From: Paraburkholderia sp. BL21I4N1
GTDB lineage: Bacteria; Pseudomonadota; Gammaproteobacteria; Burkholderiales; Burkholderiaceae
Length of the DNA: 64,000 nucleotides
Direction of reading: 5' to 3'
NCBI RefSeq assembly: GCF_002973525.1
Contig: NZ_PVEN01000001.1
Coordinates: 1,116,001-1,180,000 of the forward strand
The number at the start of each line of letters is the position of its first letter. Within the stretch, counting starts at the first letter, position 1. Positions 1-8,442 of this stretch are shown piece after piece. The position numbers and the translations under genes are program-made. The notes under the pieces were generated by a model that worked only from the letters and a program-made list of their open reading frames with translations, was not told where the DNA came from and did no database searches.

Positions 1-555
1 CGGATTCGCCTGCAGTTGCGAGGCGGACGAACTCAAGCCAAGCGCCCACGTCGCGCCCATGCCCAGATACGCGGCCGCGCCGGCGGCCCGGTAGTCCATG
101 CGCAGCTCGGTACGGCGCGCAAGCGCACGAACCAGGAGACCGCTGAAGATCAGGCTGATGGCCCAGTTGAACAACGATGCGCCGATACTGATCAGCGCGA
201 CGAACGTCACTGCCGCACGCCCGGACGACGGCAGGCGCGCGAGCCCGTCGATCAGTCTCGACGCGGGCGGTGATACCGCGACGACGTAACCCGATATGGC
301 GACGATCGCCATCTGCATCGTGAACGGGATGAGGCTCCAGAAACCGTCGCCGAACGCGATGCCGACCTGCCTGACCGGCGCGCCGATCGCCAGCGCGCCG
401 GCCGCCACGATCACGACCGCAATGGCCGCGAAAACATACGCGTCCGGAAACCACTTCTCCGACCAGCGCGCCACGCTGGCGGCCATTCGTTCGAGTCGGC
501 CCTCACGCTCTGCGTCTGACGCGTCACTCTTGCGCATTTCCGTCAACTCTTTCAT
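1..555 (-). CDS. Short-chain fatty acid transporter, AtoE family (3' part missing)
   Basis: This is the N-terminal 185 residues of an inner-membrane carrier of the AtoE/TIGR00366 family, which takes up short-chain carboxylates such as acetoacetate or butyrate. The gene runs off the left edge of the window. The start is an ATG preceded by AAAGGAGA. A hydrophilic leader of about 35 residues with the family's 'ERMA..VARWSEKWFPDAYVFA' type of entry is followed by at least three hydrophobic segments (about 37-60, 75-100 and 115-145). It is the last gene seen of a minus-strand operon, 25 bp after the ornithine cyclodeaminase-family gene, so it may import the substrate or handle a product of that operon. 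The substrate is inferred from the family only. Confidence 0.8.
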   Translation of the reverse strand, partial: MKELTEMRKSDASDAEREGRLERMAASVARWSEKWFPDAYVFAAIAVVIVAAGALAIGAPVRQVGIAFGDGFWSLIPFTMQMAIVAISGYVVAVSPPASRLIDGLARLPSSGRAAVTFVALISIGASLFNWAISLIFSGLLVRALARRTELRMDYRAAGAAAYLGMGATWALGLSSSASQLQANP

Positions 556-580
556 CTCGATCTCCTTTCGCGCCGCGGCT

Positions 581-1516
581 TCAGTTTGATTTTTCGTAAA
601 CCTGCACGGCAGCCGCGAGATCTTCCAGTGCGGTGCCGACTGCCTTGAAAACGGTTCGCTGACTGTTGTTCACGCGCCCCTCGACTTCGCTCCGGCACAG
701 TGCCGTCAGTGTTCTGCTCAGGCTGCCAATCGTCATGACATCGCGAGACAGCGGGCCGAGCAAGTCGCCGGATTTTTGCGGCGCTTCGTCCGTATCGACA
801 TAAATTTCCGCATGCTGGAAACAAGCGTCGTCTGCCTCGCGCATGCGCGGCGTGAAGCTGCCGATCAGATCCAGATGCGAGCCCGGAGACAACCATTCGC
901 CGAATACGACAGGTTCCGTCGCAAGCGTTGCGCACGTCACGACGTCCGCGCGACGAACGCTCGCTTCAAGGTGGGTGACGGGCGCCGCATTGAAGCCCAA
1001 ACGTGTCAATCGATCGACCAGCGCGGCAACGGCTTGCGGATTTCTATCCCACACCTCGACGTTCGCAATCGGCAACTGGCTGCGGTAGGCGAGCGGAACC
1101 AGGCTGCCGACCCGGCCAGCGCCCAGCAGCACGAGGCGCGAGGCATCGCGACGGGCCAGATACGTTGCGGCCAGGGCCGATGCGGCAGCGGTGCGGCGCG
1201 ACGTGATTTCGTTTCCGTCAAGTTGCGCAAGCGGGGCGCCTGTTCTTCCGTCATACAGCACATAGGTCGAATGCAGTCCGGGCATCCCGCGTTGCGCGTT
1301 GCCCTGAAAGATGTTGACCGTCTTGATGCCCAGGTAACCGTTGTCTTGCCACGCCGGCATCACGAGAACGGTGCCCTCGTTTTCGCTTCCCGTATTGAGC
1401 ACGTGCGAATGACGTAGCGGCACATGGCAACCGTCGATGAAGGCTTGTCTAAGGCGCGAGATCAGTGATTCGAAATCGAGTGCCTCGCGTGTCGCGATGC
1501 TGTCGAAAATTTTCAT
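581..1516 (-). CDS. Ornithine cyclodeaminase/mu-crystallin family protein
   Basis: The 311-residue product has the length and fold markers of the ornithine cyclodeaminase/mu-crystallin family, cytosolic NAD(P)-dependent enzymes that deaminate or reduce imines and amino acids. Visible markers are the 'TSRRTAAASALA' segment at residues 105-116, which precedes the nucleotide-binding loop GAGRVG at 132-137, and a Lys in 'GIKTVNIF' near 65. The start at MKIF is chosen because it begins the family's normal N-terminus; the open frame continues far upstream but only as a shadow of the neighbouring gene. It lies 23 bp downstream of the molybdoenzyme gene, so the two are probably cotranscribed. Members act as ketimine reductases, alanine or pyrroline-carboxylate dehydrogenases, or true cyclodeaminases, so the substrate is open. 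Confidence 0.85.
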   Translation of the reverse strand: MKIFDSIATREALDFESLISRLRQAFIDGCHVPLRHSHVLNTGSENEGTVLVMPAWQDNGYLGIKTVNIFQGNAQRGMPGLHSTYVLYDGRTGAPLAQLDGNEITSRRTAAASALAATYLARRDASRLVLLGAGRVGSLVPLAYRSQLPIANVEVWDRNPQAVAALVDRLTRLGFNAAPVTHLEASVRRADVVTCATLATEPVVFGEWLSPGSHLDLIGSFTPRMREADDACFQHAEIYVDTDEAPQKSGDLLGPLSRDVMTIGSLSRTLTALCRSEVEGRVNNSQRTVFKAVGTALEDLAAAVQVYEKSN

Positions 1517-1539
1517 GTCAGCCCTTTTCTCAAATGAAC

Positions 1540-4500
1540 TCATGCGTCGATGATGACGTCGGTGGCTGGAATGGCCTGACAGGCAAGACACATCTCCGCT
1601 TCGTCCGGTCCGTGCCCGCTCAGATGCGTGACTTCTCCCGCTACGACCCTGACCGCGCAACTCTCGCACTGCCCGACGCGGCAACCGCTCGGCATGGCGA
1701 TCCCGAGGTTTTCCGCAAACGACAGCAGGCTTCCGTCGCTCGGTGTCCAGGTGGCCGTGCGATCCGATCTCGTGAACCGCACAGCGAATCGCTTTGACGG
1801 ATCGGCCGCCGGCCGGGACGGAGACCGGAATGCTTCCTTGAAGATGTCGAAAGGCGGCACGCCACGCTCGATCAGCCCTGACGTGATCGCCTGCATCATC
1901 GGCTCGGGGCCGCATAGATAGAACCGGGCGCGCCTCCGGATCAGATCGTCGCTGACCACGTCGGCCGTCAGGTAGCCACGCATCTGGTAGTCGTGGCCCA
2001 GCGCCTCGTCTTCGGGCTGGTTGTAGCAGTCGACGACCTCCAGCTTCGGCAAGCGCCGTTTCAATGTCCCGATGCGTTCCCGGAAGGCATGCGTCCGGCT
2101 GTTCAGATTGGCAAAGAAGAGTCGTGACTCCGGCGCCTGGTCGCCCAGATCCTGGATCGACTCCAGATAGGAGACGAATGGCGTGATGCCGATGCCGCCC
2201 GCAAACATCACGACCGGCTGCCTCAACGCGGGTGGCACGATGAACGTACCGGCGGGAGCGCCAAGCAGTACGGAGTCGCCGACCTTGAGAACGCGGTGGA
2301 TGTACGAGGACATCGTGCCTTCGAAAGCGACGCCGTCGCGAGCGTTGCCTTTTTGATGACGCACGGCGATGGAGTAGGTCTGGCGGTTGTGTTCGCGAGC
2401 GGCGCCGGTCAGGGAATAGGCTCGTGTGGTGCCGCCGTCGCCGAGCGCCGGAATATGCACGGTCACATGCTGACCGGGCAGGTAGTCCGGCAGCGCGCCA
2501 CCATCCGCGGCCCGGAACGTGACGGCTCGCACGCCGCTCGCTTCTATTCGTACGGCGGACACGACGAATTCCCGCAGCCCCTGCCACGCCCGACGCGACG
2601 GATCGATCGACGGATCACGCCTCACGCGGCAACGGACGGAGCGCAGCGGCGACGAGCCGCTTACCGGATCGAGCACAGCGGCCGAGACGAGCTGGTTGAA
2701 ATTGCTGTTGTTTGGACCTCCGGCGGTGAGCGAATCCATGCCGATCTCGTCGCAGGCCTGCCACCAGCCGTATTCGGCGACGATCACGTCGCGCGCGAGC
2801 TCCGGCACGAGACGCGCCTTGAAACGCGCCGAGCCGTTTGTCGTTTCGATCAGGAACCAGTCACCGTCGACAATACCGTGTTCCGCCGCCAGCGCGTCGT
2901 TGAGTTCAGCGACCGGATACGGTGCACGGCGACGCAGGCTCGGGAGGCCGCGGTGCTGGCTGTGGCAGTAGTACCCGTTCTTCACCGAGGTCAGCGTGCA
3001 AGGGAACCGGCGGCGATTATTCGCGTCTCCGTCCTGGCCGTGCCGCGGCGGCACGTAGTGTGGAACGGGCGGGTATCCGTGGCGATGCAGCTTCTCGGAA
3101 TACAGCTCGACGCGCAGGGTCTCCGTGTTGAATCCCAATGCGCCGTCGGGCGTCGGCGACGCATAGCGCCGCTCTTGCTGGACTAATGGCCTGTCAATAC
3201 CTTCCGGACGGGCACGCAACGACGCGACGTCCAGTCCGAGCGGTTCGAGCACGTGATTCCATCCCGCCTCGATGTTCCCGCCGAAGAACGCGTCGCCCAT
3301 GCCGAGACGGACAGCGAGATCCAGGACGATGTCGTAGTCCGCGCGACTTTCTCCCCTCGGCGGCACCATGCGCTGCCTGAGCTGGATCCGTTCGACCGCA
3401 CGCTCGTTGATCTCGAAGCCGAGCCGCAATCCCTCACGCTCCCACGGCGTATTCACGGGCAGCAGGATGTCCGCATAGCTCGACGATGGCGTTTCGAAGA
3501 GGTCGCAGTGAACGTGGAAGTCGAGTGCGCGGAGCGCATCGTGGGCGATGCCGCCATCCGCCTGGGACATCGCCATGTTGGTGCCGAATGCGAATAGCGC
3601 GCGGATCCGATAGGGTTCGCCGTCGAGGATCGCCCGATAGACATCGCGCGCTGTCACCCAACCCTGCGAAGGTGGCCCGAGCGGGCGCTCGTCGAGGCCG
3701 AGTGCTTTCGCACGCTGCTGCGGATTCAGCATCGCGTAGCTGCTGATCGCGTTGGCCGGCTGTTTCGTCAGTTGCCGGTTCGAGCCACGCGTGTCGAATG
3801 CGCCTGTCAACGCATACAGCGTCGCAATGGAGCGCTCCGTCTGCGTGGCGTTGGTGTGCATGCCAACGCCAGACCACGCGTGATACGCAATACGGCGGTG
3901 CGGCCTCAGCATGTCGGCGGCCTTCATGATGTCGTCCGCGCTGATGCCGGTAATCGCGCTTGCATGCGCTGGTGTGAAGTCGTCGAGCGCCTTCGCATAG
4001 AGGTCGAACGCCGGTGTGCACTCCACCTCTGTCCGGCAGCCGGTCGAATCATCAATCGCGACGTGACGGGCGCCCGCCATCGACAGATCGAACGGCGTGG
4101 TGCCGACCTCCTCGCCGACCAGTTCCAGCCGATCGAGCGTCTGGTTCCAGATTGCATAGCGGTTGTTCGATGCGTGCCTGTCGATGTCCCGTTCCCGCAA
4201 GAACCGGCCCGTATCGGCACGCACCAGCAGCGGGCCGTTCGTCCATGTCCGGACGAAGGCATCGTCGACGTTTCCGATCGTGATCATCTGTCGCGCGATC
4301 GCCATCGCGAGCGCCCCGTCCGTTCCCGGGCGCACGCGCAGCCAGAGGTCCGCTTCGCGTGCGAGCGCTGTCGGCCGCGGGTCGACGACAATCAGCCTTG
4401 CCCCGTTGCGGCGACCCTTTGCGATCGCATCGGCCTGGGCCAGCCAGGTGTTGGCGGGATTGTTTCCCCAGAGAATGATGAGCTCGGCGTTCTGGTAGTC

Positions 4501-4986
4501 CGCTGTCGGCATGCCGCAACCGAACGTAAAGACATGGGCGCTGTCCTTGTGCCAGTTGCAGATCTCGGTCGCGTAGCAGATATTCGGACTTCCATATAAC
4601 CAGACGAATCGCTCGACCCAGTCGATGCTGTCGCTCATCGGCGTTCCGCTCGGCGTGGTCACGCCGAACGCAACCGACTCAGCGCCGTTCTCGCGCTTGA
4701 AATGCGCAAGGCGTTCCGCAATCTCGGACAGCGCTTCGTCCCAACCGATGCGCTTCCAGCCGGGATCGGCCGAACCCTTGGGGCGCGTGCGCCGCATGGG
4801 ATACAGCACGCGGTTCGGACTATGCACCAGTTCAGGCGCGGCTTTCCCCTTCATACACATCGCATGGCCAGTCGGATGCGTGTTGTCGGGCTTGACCTTG
4901 ATCATCATGTCGCCACGCACGACATTGATCGTGCCGCACCGCGACCGGCACAGCGTGCAATAACCCTTTTTTTCCTGAGTCTCCAT
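1540..4986 (-). CDS. Molybdopterin oxidoreductase fused to FAD/NAD(P)H and 2Fe-2S reductase
   Basis: The 1148-residue protein joins two enzymes. Residues 1 to about 790 form a DMSO-reductase-family molybdopterin subunit with an N-terminal 4Fe-4S motif C10-X2-C13-X3-C17-X26-C44. Cys142, in 'EICNWHK', is a plausible molybdenum ligand, and a C-terminal molydopterin-dinucleotide binding region follows. From about 820 onward is a ferredoxin-reductase module: flavin motif RAYS, nucleotide motif GGIGITPF, CGPEPMM, and a plant-type 2Fe-2S domain with C-X4-C-X2-C and a last Cys in 'EMCLAC'. Known family behaviour suggests NAD(P)H electrons pass through flavin and 2Fe-2S to the Mo site in one polypeptide. 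No Tat signal is seen, so a cytoplasmic location is inferred. It is first in the operon with the cyclodeaminase-like and AtoE genes. The substrate is unknown. Confidence 0.88.
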   Translation of the reverse strand: METQEKKGYCTLCRSRCGTINVVRGDMMIKVKPDNTHPTGHAMCMKGKAAPELVHSPNRVLYPMRRTRPKGSADPGWKRIGWDEALSEIAERLAHFKRENGAESVAFGVTTPSGTPMSDSIDWVERFVWLYGSPNICYATEICNWHKDSAHVFTFGCGMPTADYQNAELIILWGNNPANTWLAQADAIAKGRRNGARLIVVDPRPTALAREADLWLRVRPGTDGALAMAIARQMITIGNVDDAFVRTWTNGPLLVRADTGRFLRERDIDRHASNNRYAIWNQTLDRLELVGEEVGTTPFDLSMAGARHVAIDDSTGCRTEVECTPAFDLYAKALDDFTPAHASAITGISADDIMKAADMLRPHRRIAYHAWSGVGMHTNATQTERSIATLYALTGAFDTRGSNRQLTKQPANAISSYAMLNPQQRAKALGLDERPLGPPSQGWVTARDVYRAILDGEPYRIRALFAFGTNMAMSQADGGIAHDALRALDFHVHCDLFETPSSSYADILLPVNTPWEREGLRLGFEINERAVERIQLRQRMVPPRGESRADYDIVLDLAVRLGMGDAFFGGNIEAGWNHVLEPLGLDVASLRARPEGIDRPLVQQERRYASPTPDGALGFNTETLRVELYSEKLHRHGYPPVPHYVPPRHGQDGDANNRRRFPCTLTSVKNGYYCHSQHRGLPSLRRRAPYPVAELNDALAAEHGIVDGDWFLIETTNGSARFKARLVPELARDVIVAEYGWWQACDEIGMDSLTAGGPNNSNFNQLVSAAVLDPVSGSSPLRSVRCRVRRDPSIDPSRRAWQGLREFVVSAVRIEASGVRAVTFRAADGGALPDYLPGQHVTVHIPALGDGGTTRAYSLTGAAREHNRQTYSIAVRHQKGNARDGVAFEGTMSSYIHRVLKVGDSVLLGAPAGTFIVPPALRQPVVMFAGGIGITPFVSYLESIQDLGDQAPESRLFFANLNSRTHAFRERIGTLKRRLPKLEVVDCYNQPEDEALGHDYQMRGYLTADVVSDDLIRRRARFYLCGPEPMMQAITSGLIERGVPPFDIFKEAFRSPSRPAADPSKRFAVRFTRSDRTATWTPSDGSLLSFAENLGIAMPSGCRVGQCESCAVRVVAGEVTHLSGHGPDEAEMCLACQAIPATDVIIDA

Positions 4987-5065
4987 TCGCTCGCTTCGTC
5001 AGCTTCATGATTACGGCATGCTAGGAAGCCGAAATGAACATGACAAATTCATACTTTTGATAGCT

Positions 5066-5088
5066 TGATATATATTGAATCAATATCA
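5066..5088. promoter_or_regulatory. Candidate LysR operator in divergent promoter region
   Basis: The AT-rich 180 bp between the molybdoenzyme gene and the LysR gene holds overlapping inverted repeats: TGATA-N13-TATCA (5066-5088) and ATTGA-A-TCAAT (5074-5084). LysR-type regulators usually bind dyads in such divergent spacers, so this is a reasonable operator for autoregulation and control of the operon. A similar TGATA-N10-TATCA dyad sits at 6167-6186 before the hydrolase gene. The assignment is by position and symmetry only. Confidence 0.35.
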
Positions 5089-5167
5089 GGCGGCCCGATC
5101 CGATGTACTGTTCGGTCTTCGAGACAGTGCTGTTCCATCATTGCCCGGTCTTTCCAGGTTTATATCC

Positions 5168-6079
5168 GTGAGCACATCCATCACGCTTCGCCAGATCGAA
5201 TACTTCGTTTCCGTCGCCGACACGGGGAAGATTTCTCAGTCGGCCGACCTTTGCGCGGTGTCCCAATCGTCCATGACGATCGCGTTGAAGAAACTCGAGG
5301 ATGCGGTGGGCGTGACGCTGCTTCATCGTCATTCGAAAGGGGTTCGGCTCACCCAGGCTGGAGAGCGATTTCTGCGCCATGTGCAACACGCTGCGGTGTC
5401 TGTCGACCGCGCCGTTGCAGCGGCACAGGAAGATCCAGCGCAGATCTCGGGACATGTGCGTATCGGCGTGACCGAAACCATCTCGGCTTACCTGATGCCG
5501 TCGCTGATTTCCACCATTGCCCAACGCTTCGGCAACCTGAGTGTGAGCATCGTCGAAAGCGAGCGTGAAGCCATTGAGGAGATGTTCGTCGACGATCGCC
5601 TCGATATCGCGCTCCTGCTGGTGTCGAACACCGCGGAAGTCAAAGACCTGAAGTACGAGACGATTCTTCGCTTTACCCGACGGTTGTGGACTCATCCTGA
5701 CCATCCTCTGCAAGAGGCGCAACGAGTCACACTCGAAGATGTCGCGCGCGAGAACTATCTGCTTCTGGACATGGACGAGCACCTGCGAACGGTCGGCAAG
5801 TACTGGGGAAGTTATGGCGTCGCACCGAATGTCTGGATGCAGAGCAAATCGATCGAAGCGGTGAGAAGTCTTGTCGCGCTCGGGCAAGGTGTCACGATCC
5901 TTTCGGATCTGGTCTATCGACCCTGGTCTCTGGAGGGAAACCGGATTAGTCGCCGCGATCTCAGCGTGACGGTGCCGACCATGGATGTCGGCGCGGTCTG
6001 GCGCAGGGGCGGCGCGATGTCGACGCCATGTCGTGCGCTGCTCGACCTGTTTCGGTCGTGGAGAAAGACCGCGCCGTAG
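5168..6079 (+). CDS. LysR-family transcriptional regulator
   Basis: A 303-residue LysR-type regulator with the N-terminal winged HTH (about residues 4-63, 'LRQIEYFVSVADTGKIS...', '...SQSSMTIALKKLE') and a periplasmic-binding-like effector domain. The GTG at 5168 is chosen because translation from it begins directly at the HTH (residues STSITLRQIEYF) and AGG lies upstream; the longer open frame starts at a TTG with no ribosome binding site. It is transcribed away from the molybdoenzyme operon, the usual arrangement for a regulator of the divergent genes. The effector is unknown, but probably a substrate of the Mo-enzyme or cyclodeaminase-like pathway. Confidence 0.9.
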   Translation: MSTSITLRQIEYFVSVADTGKISQSADLCAVSQSSMTIALKKLEDAVGVTLLHRHSKGVRLTQAGERFLRHVQHAAVSVDRAVAAAQEDPAQISGHVRIGVTETISAYLMPSLISTIAQRFGNLSVSIVESEREAIEEMFVDDRLDIALLLVSNTAEVKDLKYETILRFTRRLWTHPDHPLQEAQRVTLEDVARENYLLLDMDEHLRTVGKYWGSYGVAPNVWMQSKSIEAVRSLVALGQGVTILSDLVYRPWSLEGNRISRRDLSVTVPTMDVGAVWRRGGAMSTPCRALLDLFRSWRKTAP

Positions 6080-6316
6080 TCGCGCCGCCAACCACGCCGA
6101 TTTGCCCGGTCGATGAGCCGAGGGGAATGCGAAGTGCCCCTCACGGTGAAACATCGCCTTGATATGTGATAACAGACTCGCTATCATCAATTGAAATTTA
6201 CTTATCCGTAAATTTAGAGGTGCCCGGATTAGTCTGAATCCTCGCAAGAAGCAGAATTCTCGAATGCAGTTCGTCGTGTTTCAGTTTGTCAAAGCAAACA
6301 TGGAGAGAGACAAGAG
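6080..6316. other. Intergenic region between LysR and hydrolase genes
   Basis: This spacer has a short GAGGGG/CCCCTC inverted repeat (6120-6142) that may weakly terminate the LysR transcript, a TGATA-N10-TATCA dyad (6167-6186), and the strong palindrome at 6194-6215. No convincing open reading frame was found. Confidence 0.5.
6194..6215. promoter_or_regulatory. Palindromic operator, twin of the site at 9740-9757
   Basis: The sequence AAATTTAC-TTATCC-GTAAATTT is a perfect 8-bp inverted repeat with a 6-bp spacer, about 100 bp before the hydrolase gene. Its 16-bp core TTTACTTATCCGTAAA differs by one base from the core of the palindrome 24 bp upstream of the XRE-cupin regulator gene. The shared spacer and arms mark it as a probable binding site of that regulator. 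Confidence 0.6.
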
Positions 6317-7525
6317 ATGGAAGCGAACCACGTAGCTACCGGTCGTTACGAGAAGAACGGCTGGATTCAATGGCCGGGGCAGCCCGAGCTGAGTTTTCAG
6401 TTTGCCCGCACGCTCGGCGCGGCGCAGGAAGGTGCAAGTCTGATCAGCGAGTGTTTTCTCGCGGCGTCGCGAATGACGCCGGGCGATACCGAGAGCTGGT
6501 ATCGCGAATGGCAAGCCATGGCGCGGACGAGCGAGACGCGTGCAAACGAGGCGTTCGAGTTGAAACGCTTCCGTACGGCGAGCAGCAACTGGCTGCGCGC
6601 CGCCAACTACTATCGCTCGTCGGAATTCTATCTGGGGCATGACGACCCGCGACGCACCGACACCTTCGACAGTGTGGAGCGCTGTTCGAAGCGTTATCTG
6701 GCGGGTCTCACACCCGCCGGTGAAGTCGTCAAGGTGCCGTACGAGAACGGGGCGCACCTGGACGCCTATTTCATTCCGTGCGCAGGCAACGAGGTTCGAT
6801 CGCCGGTCGTGATCGCGTTCGGTGGTCTCGACGAGTACAAGGACGAACTCCTTCACGAGATGCCCAAGCATGCGCTTCCCCGAGGCATGTCGTTGCTGTT
6901 GGTGGATCTGCCCGGACAGGGAGGCACGCTCCGCAGGCAAAAAATCGTCAATCGCCCGGATACGCATGTTCCGGTTGGGGCGTGTATCGACTATCTGTCG
7001 ACTCGCCCGGACGTCGATGCCGCCCGGATTGGCTTGTACGGTGCCAGTGTCGGTGGCGTCTATGCGGCGCTTGCCGCGGCGGTGGAAAAGCGGGTGGCTG
7101 CCGTTGTCTCCGATTCGGTGATGTTCGACATGTCGTCCCTGTTCGCCGGGTGGCTCGACTCCCCCGACAGGCTGATCTGGGGCCACCTGAAATGGGTCTT
7201 CGGATGTGAAACGCCTGAAGCGGTGGTTCAGCGGGCCAAAGTGTTCTCGTTGAGGGGCGTTATCAACGACATCAGCGTGCCGTATCTGGTCCTTCAGGGA
7301 ACCGAGGATTGGCTCGGTCTCGAGACGGCAACCGATACCTACGGCTATGCGAAGAAGAACGGCGTGAAGGCCGACCTCAAGCTTTTCTATCCGGAAGAAA
7401 CCGGCGCGGCACATTGCCAGATCGACAATCCGACGCTCGGTCAGGAATTTGTCTGCGACTGGCTGGCCGAGAAACTGGGCATCGATCAAGCGGCCGCGCG
7501 TATTCTGCGCCCGGCGCTGGCTTAG
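6317..7525 (+). CDS. Alpha/beta hydrolase, dihydropseudooxynicotine hydrolase-like
   Basis: The 402-residue cytosolic protein resembles 2,6-dihydroxypseudooxynicotine hydrolase and FrsA-like alpha/beta hydrolases, which have a long helical N-terminal region before the hydrolase core. The nucleophile elbow is GASVG with Ser244; the likely acid is Asp331 in 'QGTEDWLG' and the base His366 in 'GAAHCQID'. In characterised relatives such enzymes split carbon-carbon bonds of N-heterocycle side chains, or act as esterases. It opens the plus-strand gene set with an AraC regulator, RidA and a PPOX-fold protein, and carries a palindromic operator upstream. A RidA partner would fit a pathway that generates reactive enamines or imines, but the actual substrate is inferred, not shown. 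Confidence 0.8.
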   Translation: MEANHVATGRYEKNGWIQWPGQPELSFQFARTLGAAQEGASLISECFLAASRMTPGDTESWYREWQAMARTSETRANEAFELKRFRTASSNWLRAANYYRSSEFYLGHDDPRRTDTFDSVERCSKRYLAGLTPAGEVVKVPYENGAHLDAYFIPCAGNEVRSPVVIAFGGLDEYKDELLHEMPKHALPRGMSLLLVDLPGQGGTLRRQKIVNRPDTHVPVGACIDYLSTRPDVDAARIGLYGASVGGVYAALAAAVEKRVAAVVSDSVMFDMSSLFAGWLDSPDRLIWGHLKWVFGCETPEAVVQRAKVFSLRGVINDISVPYLVLQGTEDWLGLETATDTYGYAKKNGVKADLKLFYPEETGAAHCQIDNPTLGQEFVCDWLAEKLGIDQAAARILRPALA

Positions 7526-7548
7526 GTTTCGCGCATCGGGGAAATGTC

Positions 7549-8331
7549 ATGTTTGGCAAAAGTGAAGACCGGGACGACTATCAGGCGATCGCGCGTCCGG
7601 TAGGAGGGATGGCCCGCGATCTGCCGGACCGTTTCTTCATCGATTTCCACGAGCATCGACGTGGTCAGCTGATTTATGCTTACACGGGATCGATTTTCGT
7701 CACGGCCGAGGGCGGCTCGTGGGTCGTGCCGCCTCAACGGGCAGTATGGGTGCCGCCTCGCGTACACCACTGCATGCAGGCCATCGGTCGCACCGAGATG
7801 CGCACACTCTACTTCGCCCCGGAGCGCACGCCGATCGATACGTCGCGATGTTGCGTCGTGTCCATATCTCTGCTTTTGCGCGAGTTGATTGCTTCGGTGG
7901 TGGCTATGTCTGTCGATTACGACGAAATGGGCCGTGATGGACTCGTCGTCGAACTGCTCTATCAGGAGATCAAGCCGCTGCAGATCGAGCCCCTTCATTT
8001 GCCCATGCCGGATGACGAGCGTATTGCACGCATTTGTCGCTGGATCGTTGCCAATCCGGCGGAAGAAACCTCCGTCGAATCCTGGAGCAAGGTTGTTGGA
8101 GCCAGCGAGCGGACCATCATCCGCCTGTTTGCCAGCCAGACGCGAATGACTTTCACACGATGGCGACAGCAGGCTCGCCTCCTTGCGGCCGTGCGGATGC
8201 TTGCCGATAAGCGCTCCGTCACGGAGATCTCCTCAACGCTCGGTTATGAGAGCCCAAGCGCATTCAGCGCAATGTTCCGCAAGGCGCTCGGATGCAGTCC
8301 GAGTGCGTTCTTCAGGCCGATTGAACCGTGA
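7549..8331 (+). CDS. AraC-family regulator with N-terminal cupin domain
   Basis: A 260-residue regulator with an N-terminal cupin-like ligand domain ('FHEHRRGQLIYAYTG', 'WVVPPQRAVWVPPRVHHC') and a C-terminal AraC double HTH (about residues 165-258, ending '..YESPSAFSAMFRKALGCSPS'). The ATG at 7549 is chosen because it follows GGGGAAATGTC and begins at the domain's natural start; the open frame extends upstream only inside the hydrolase gene. It lies 23 bp after the hydrolase gene, so it may be cotranscribed, and just before a pair of direct repeats that could be its operator. It has the same architecture as the regulators at 20351 and 30057. Confidence 0.88.
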   Translation: MFGKSEDRDDYQAIARPVGGMARDLPDRFFIDFHEHRRGQLIYAYTGSIFVTAEGGSWVVPPQRAVWVPPRVHHCMQAIGRTEMRTLYFAPERTPIDTSRCCVVSISLLLRELIASVVAMSVDYDEMGRDGLVVELLYQEIKPLQIEPLHLPMPDDERIARICRWIVANPAEETSVESWSKVVGASERTIIRLFASQTRMTFTRWRQQARLLAAVRMLADKRSVTEISSTLGYESPSAFSAMFRKALGCSPSAFFRPIEP

Positions 8332-8342
8332 AGGATTGGCGT

Positions 8343-8374
8343 ATCCGCGATAGGAAACGACACATCCGCGATAG
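8343..8374. promoter_or_regulatory. Direct repeats with AraC-type 21-bp spacing before RidA gene
   Basis: ATCCGCGATAG occurs twice, at 8343-8353 and 8364-8374, in the same orientation with starts 21 bp apart, two turns of the helix. AraC/XylS proteins typically bind such half-sites on one helix face. The repeats lie about 70-100 bp upstream of the RidA start, directly after the AraC gene, the position expected of an activator site. Confidence 0.5.
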
Positions 8375-8442
8375 CGTGACTGTCGTGTTCTCTTCAGAAT
8401 GATTGCCACACCGCCCGGTTGTGGCGGCGTACTGGAGAGAAA

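Noticed and set aside
1540..2587. Open frame extending the cyclodeaminase-like gene upstream to 668 residues
   Set aside because: The added N-terminal part lies inside the molybdoenzyme gene in another frame and is Arg/Ser-rich, the look of a shadow translation; MKIF at 1516 is the family's normal start.
5138..6247. Long minus-strand frame opposite the LysR gene
   Set aside because: It mirrors the LysR coding frame in GC-rich sequence and has no domain; the LysR protein explains the region.
6281..7489. Minus-strand 402-residue frame opposite the hydrolase
   Set aside because: Same length region as the hydrolase and no family features; codon choice in the plus frame is normal for the genome.
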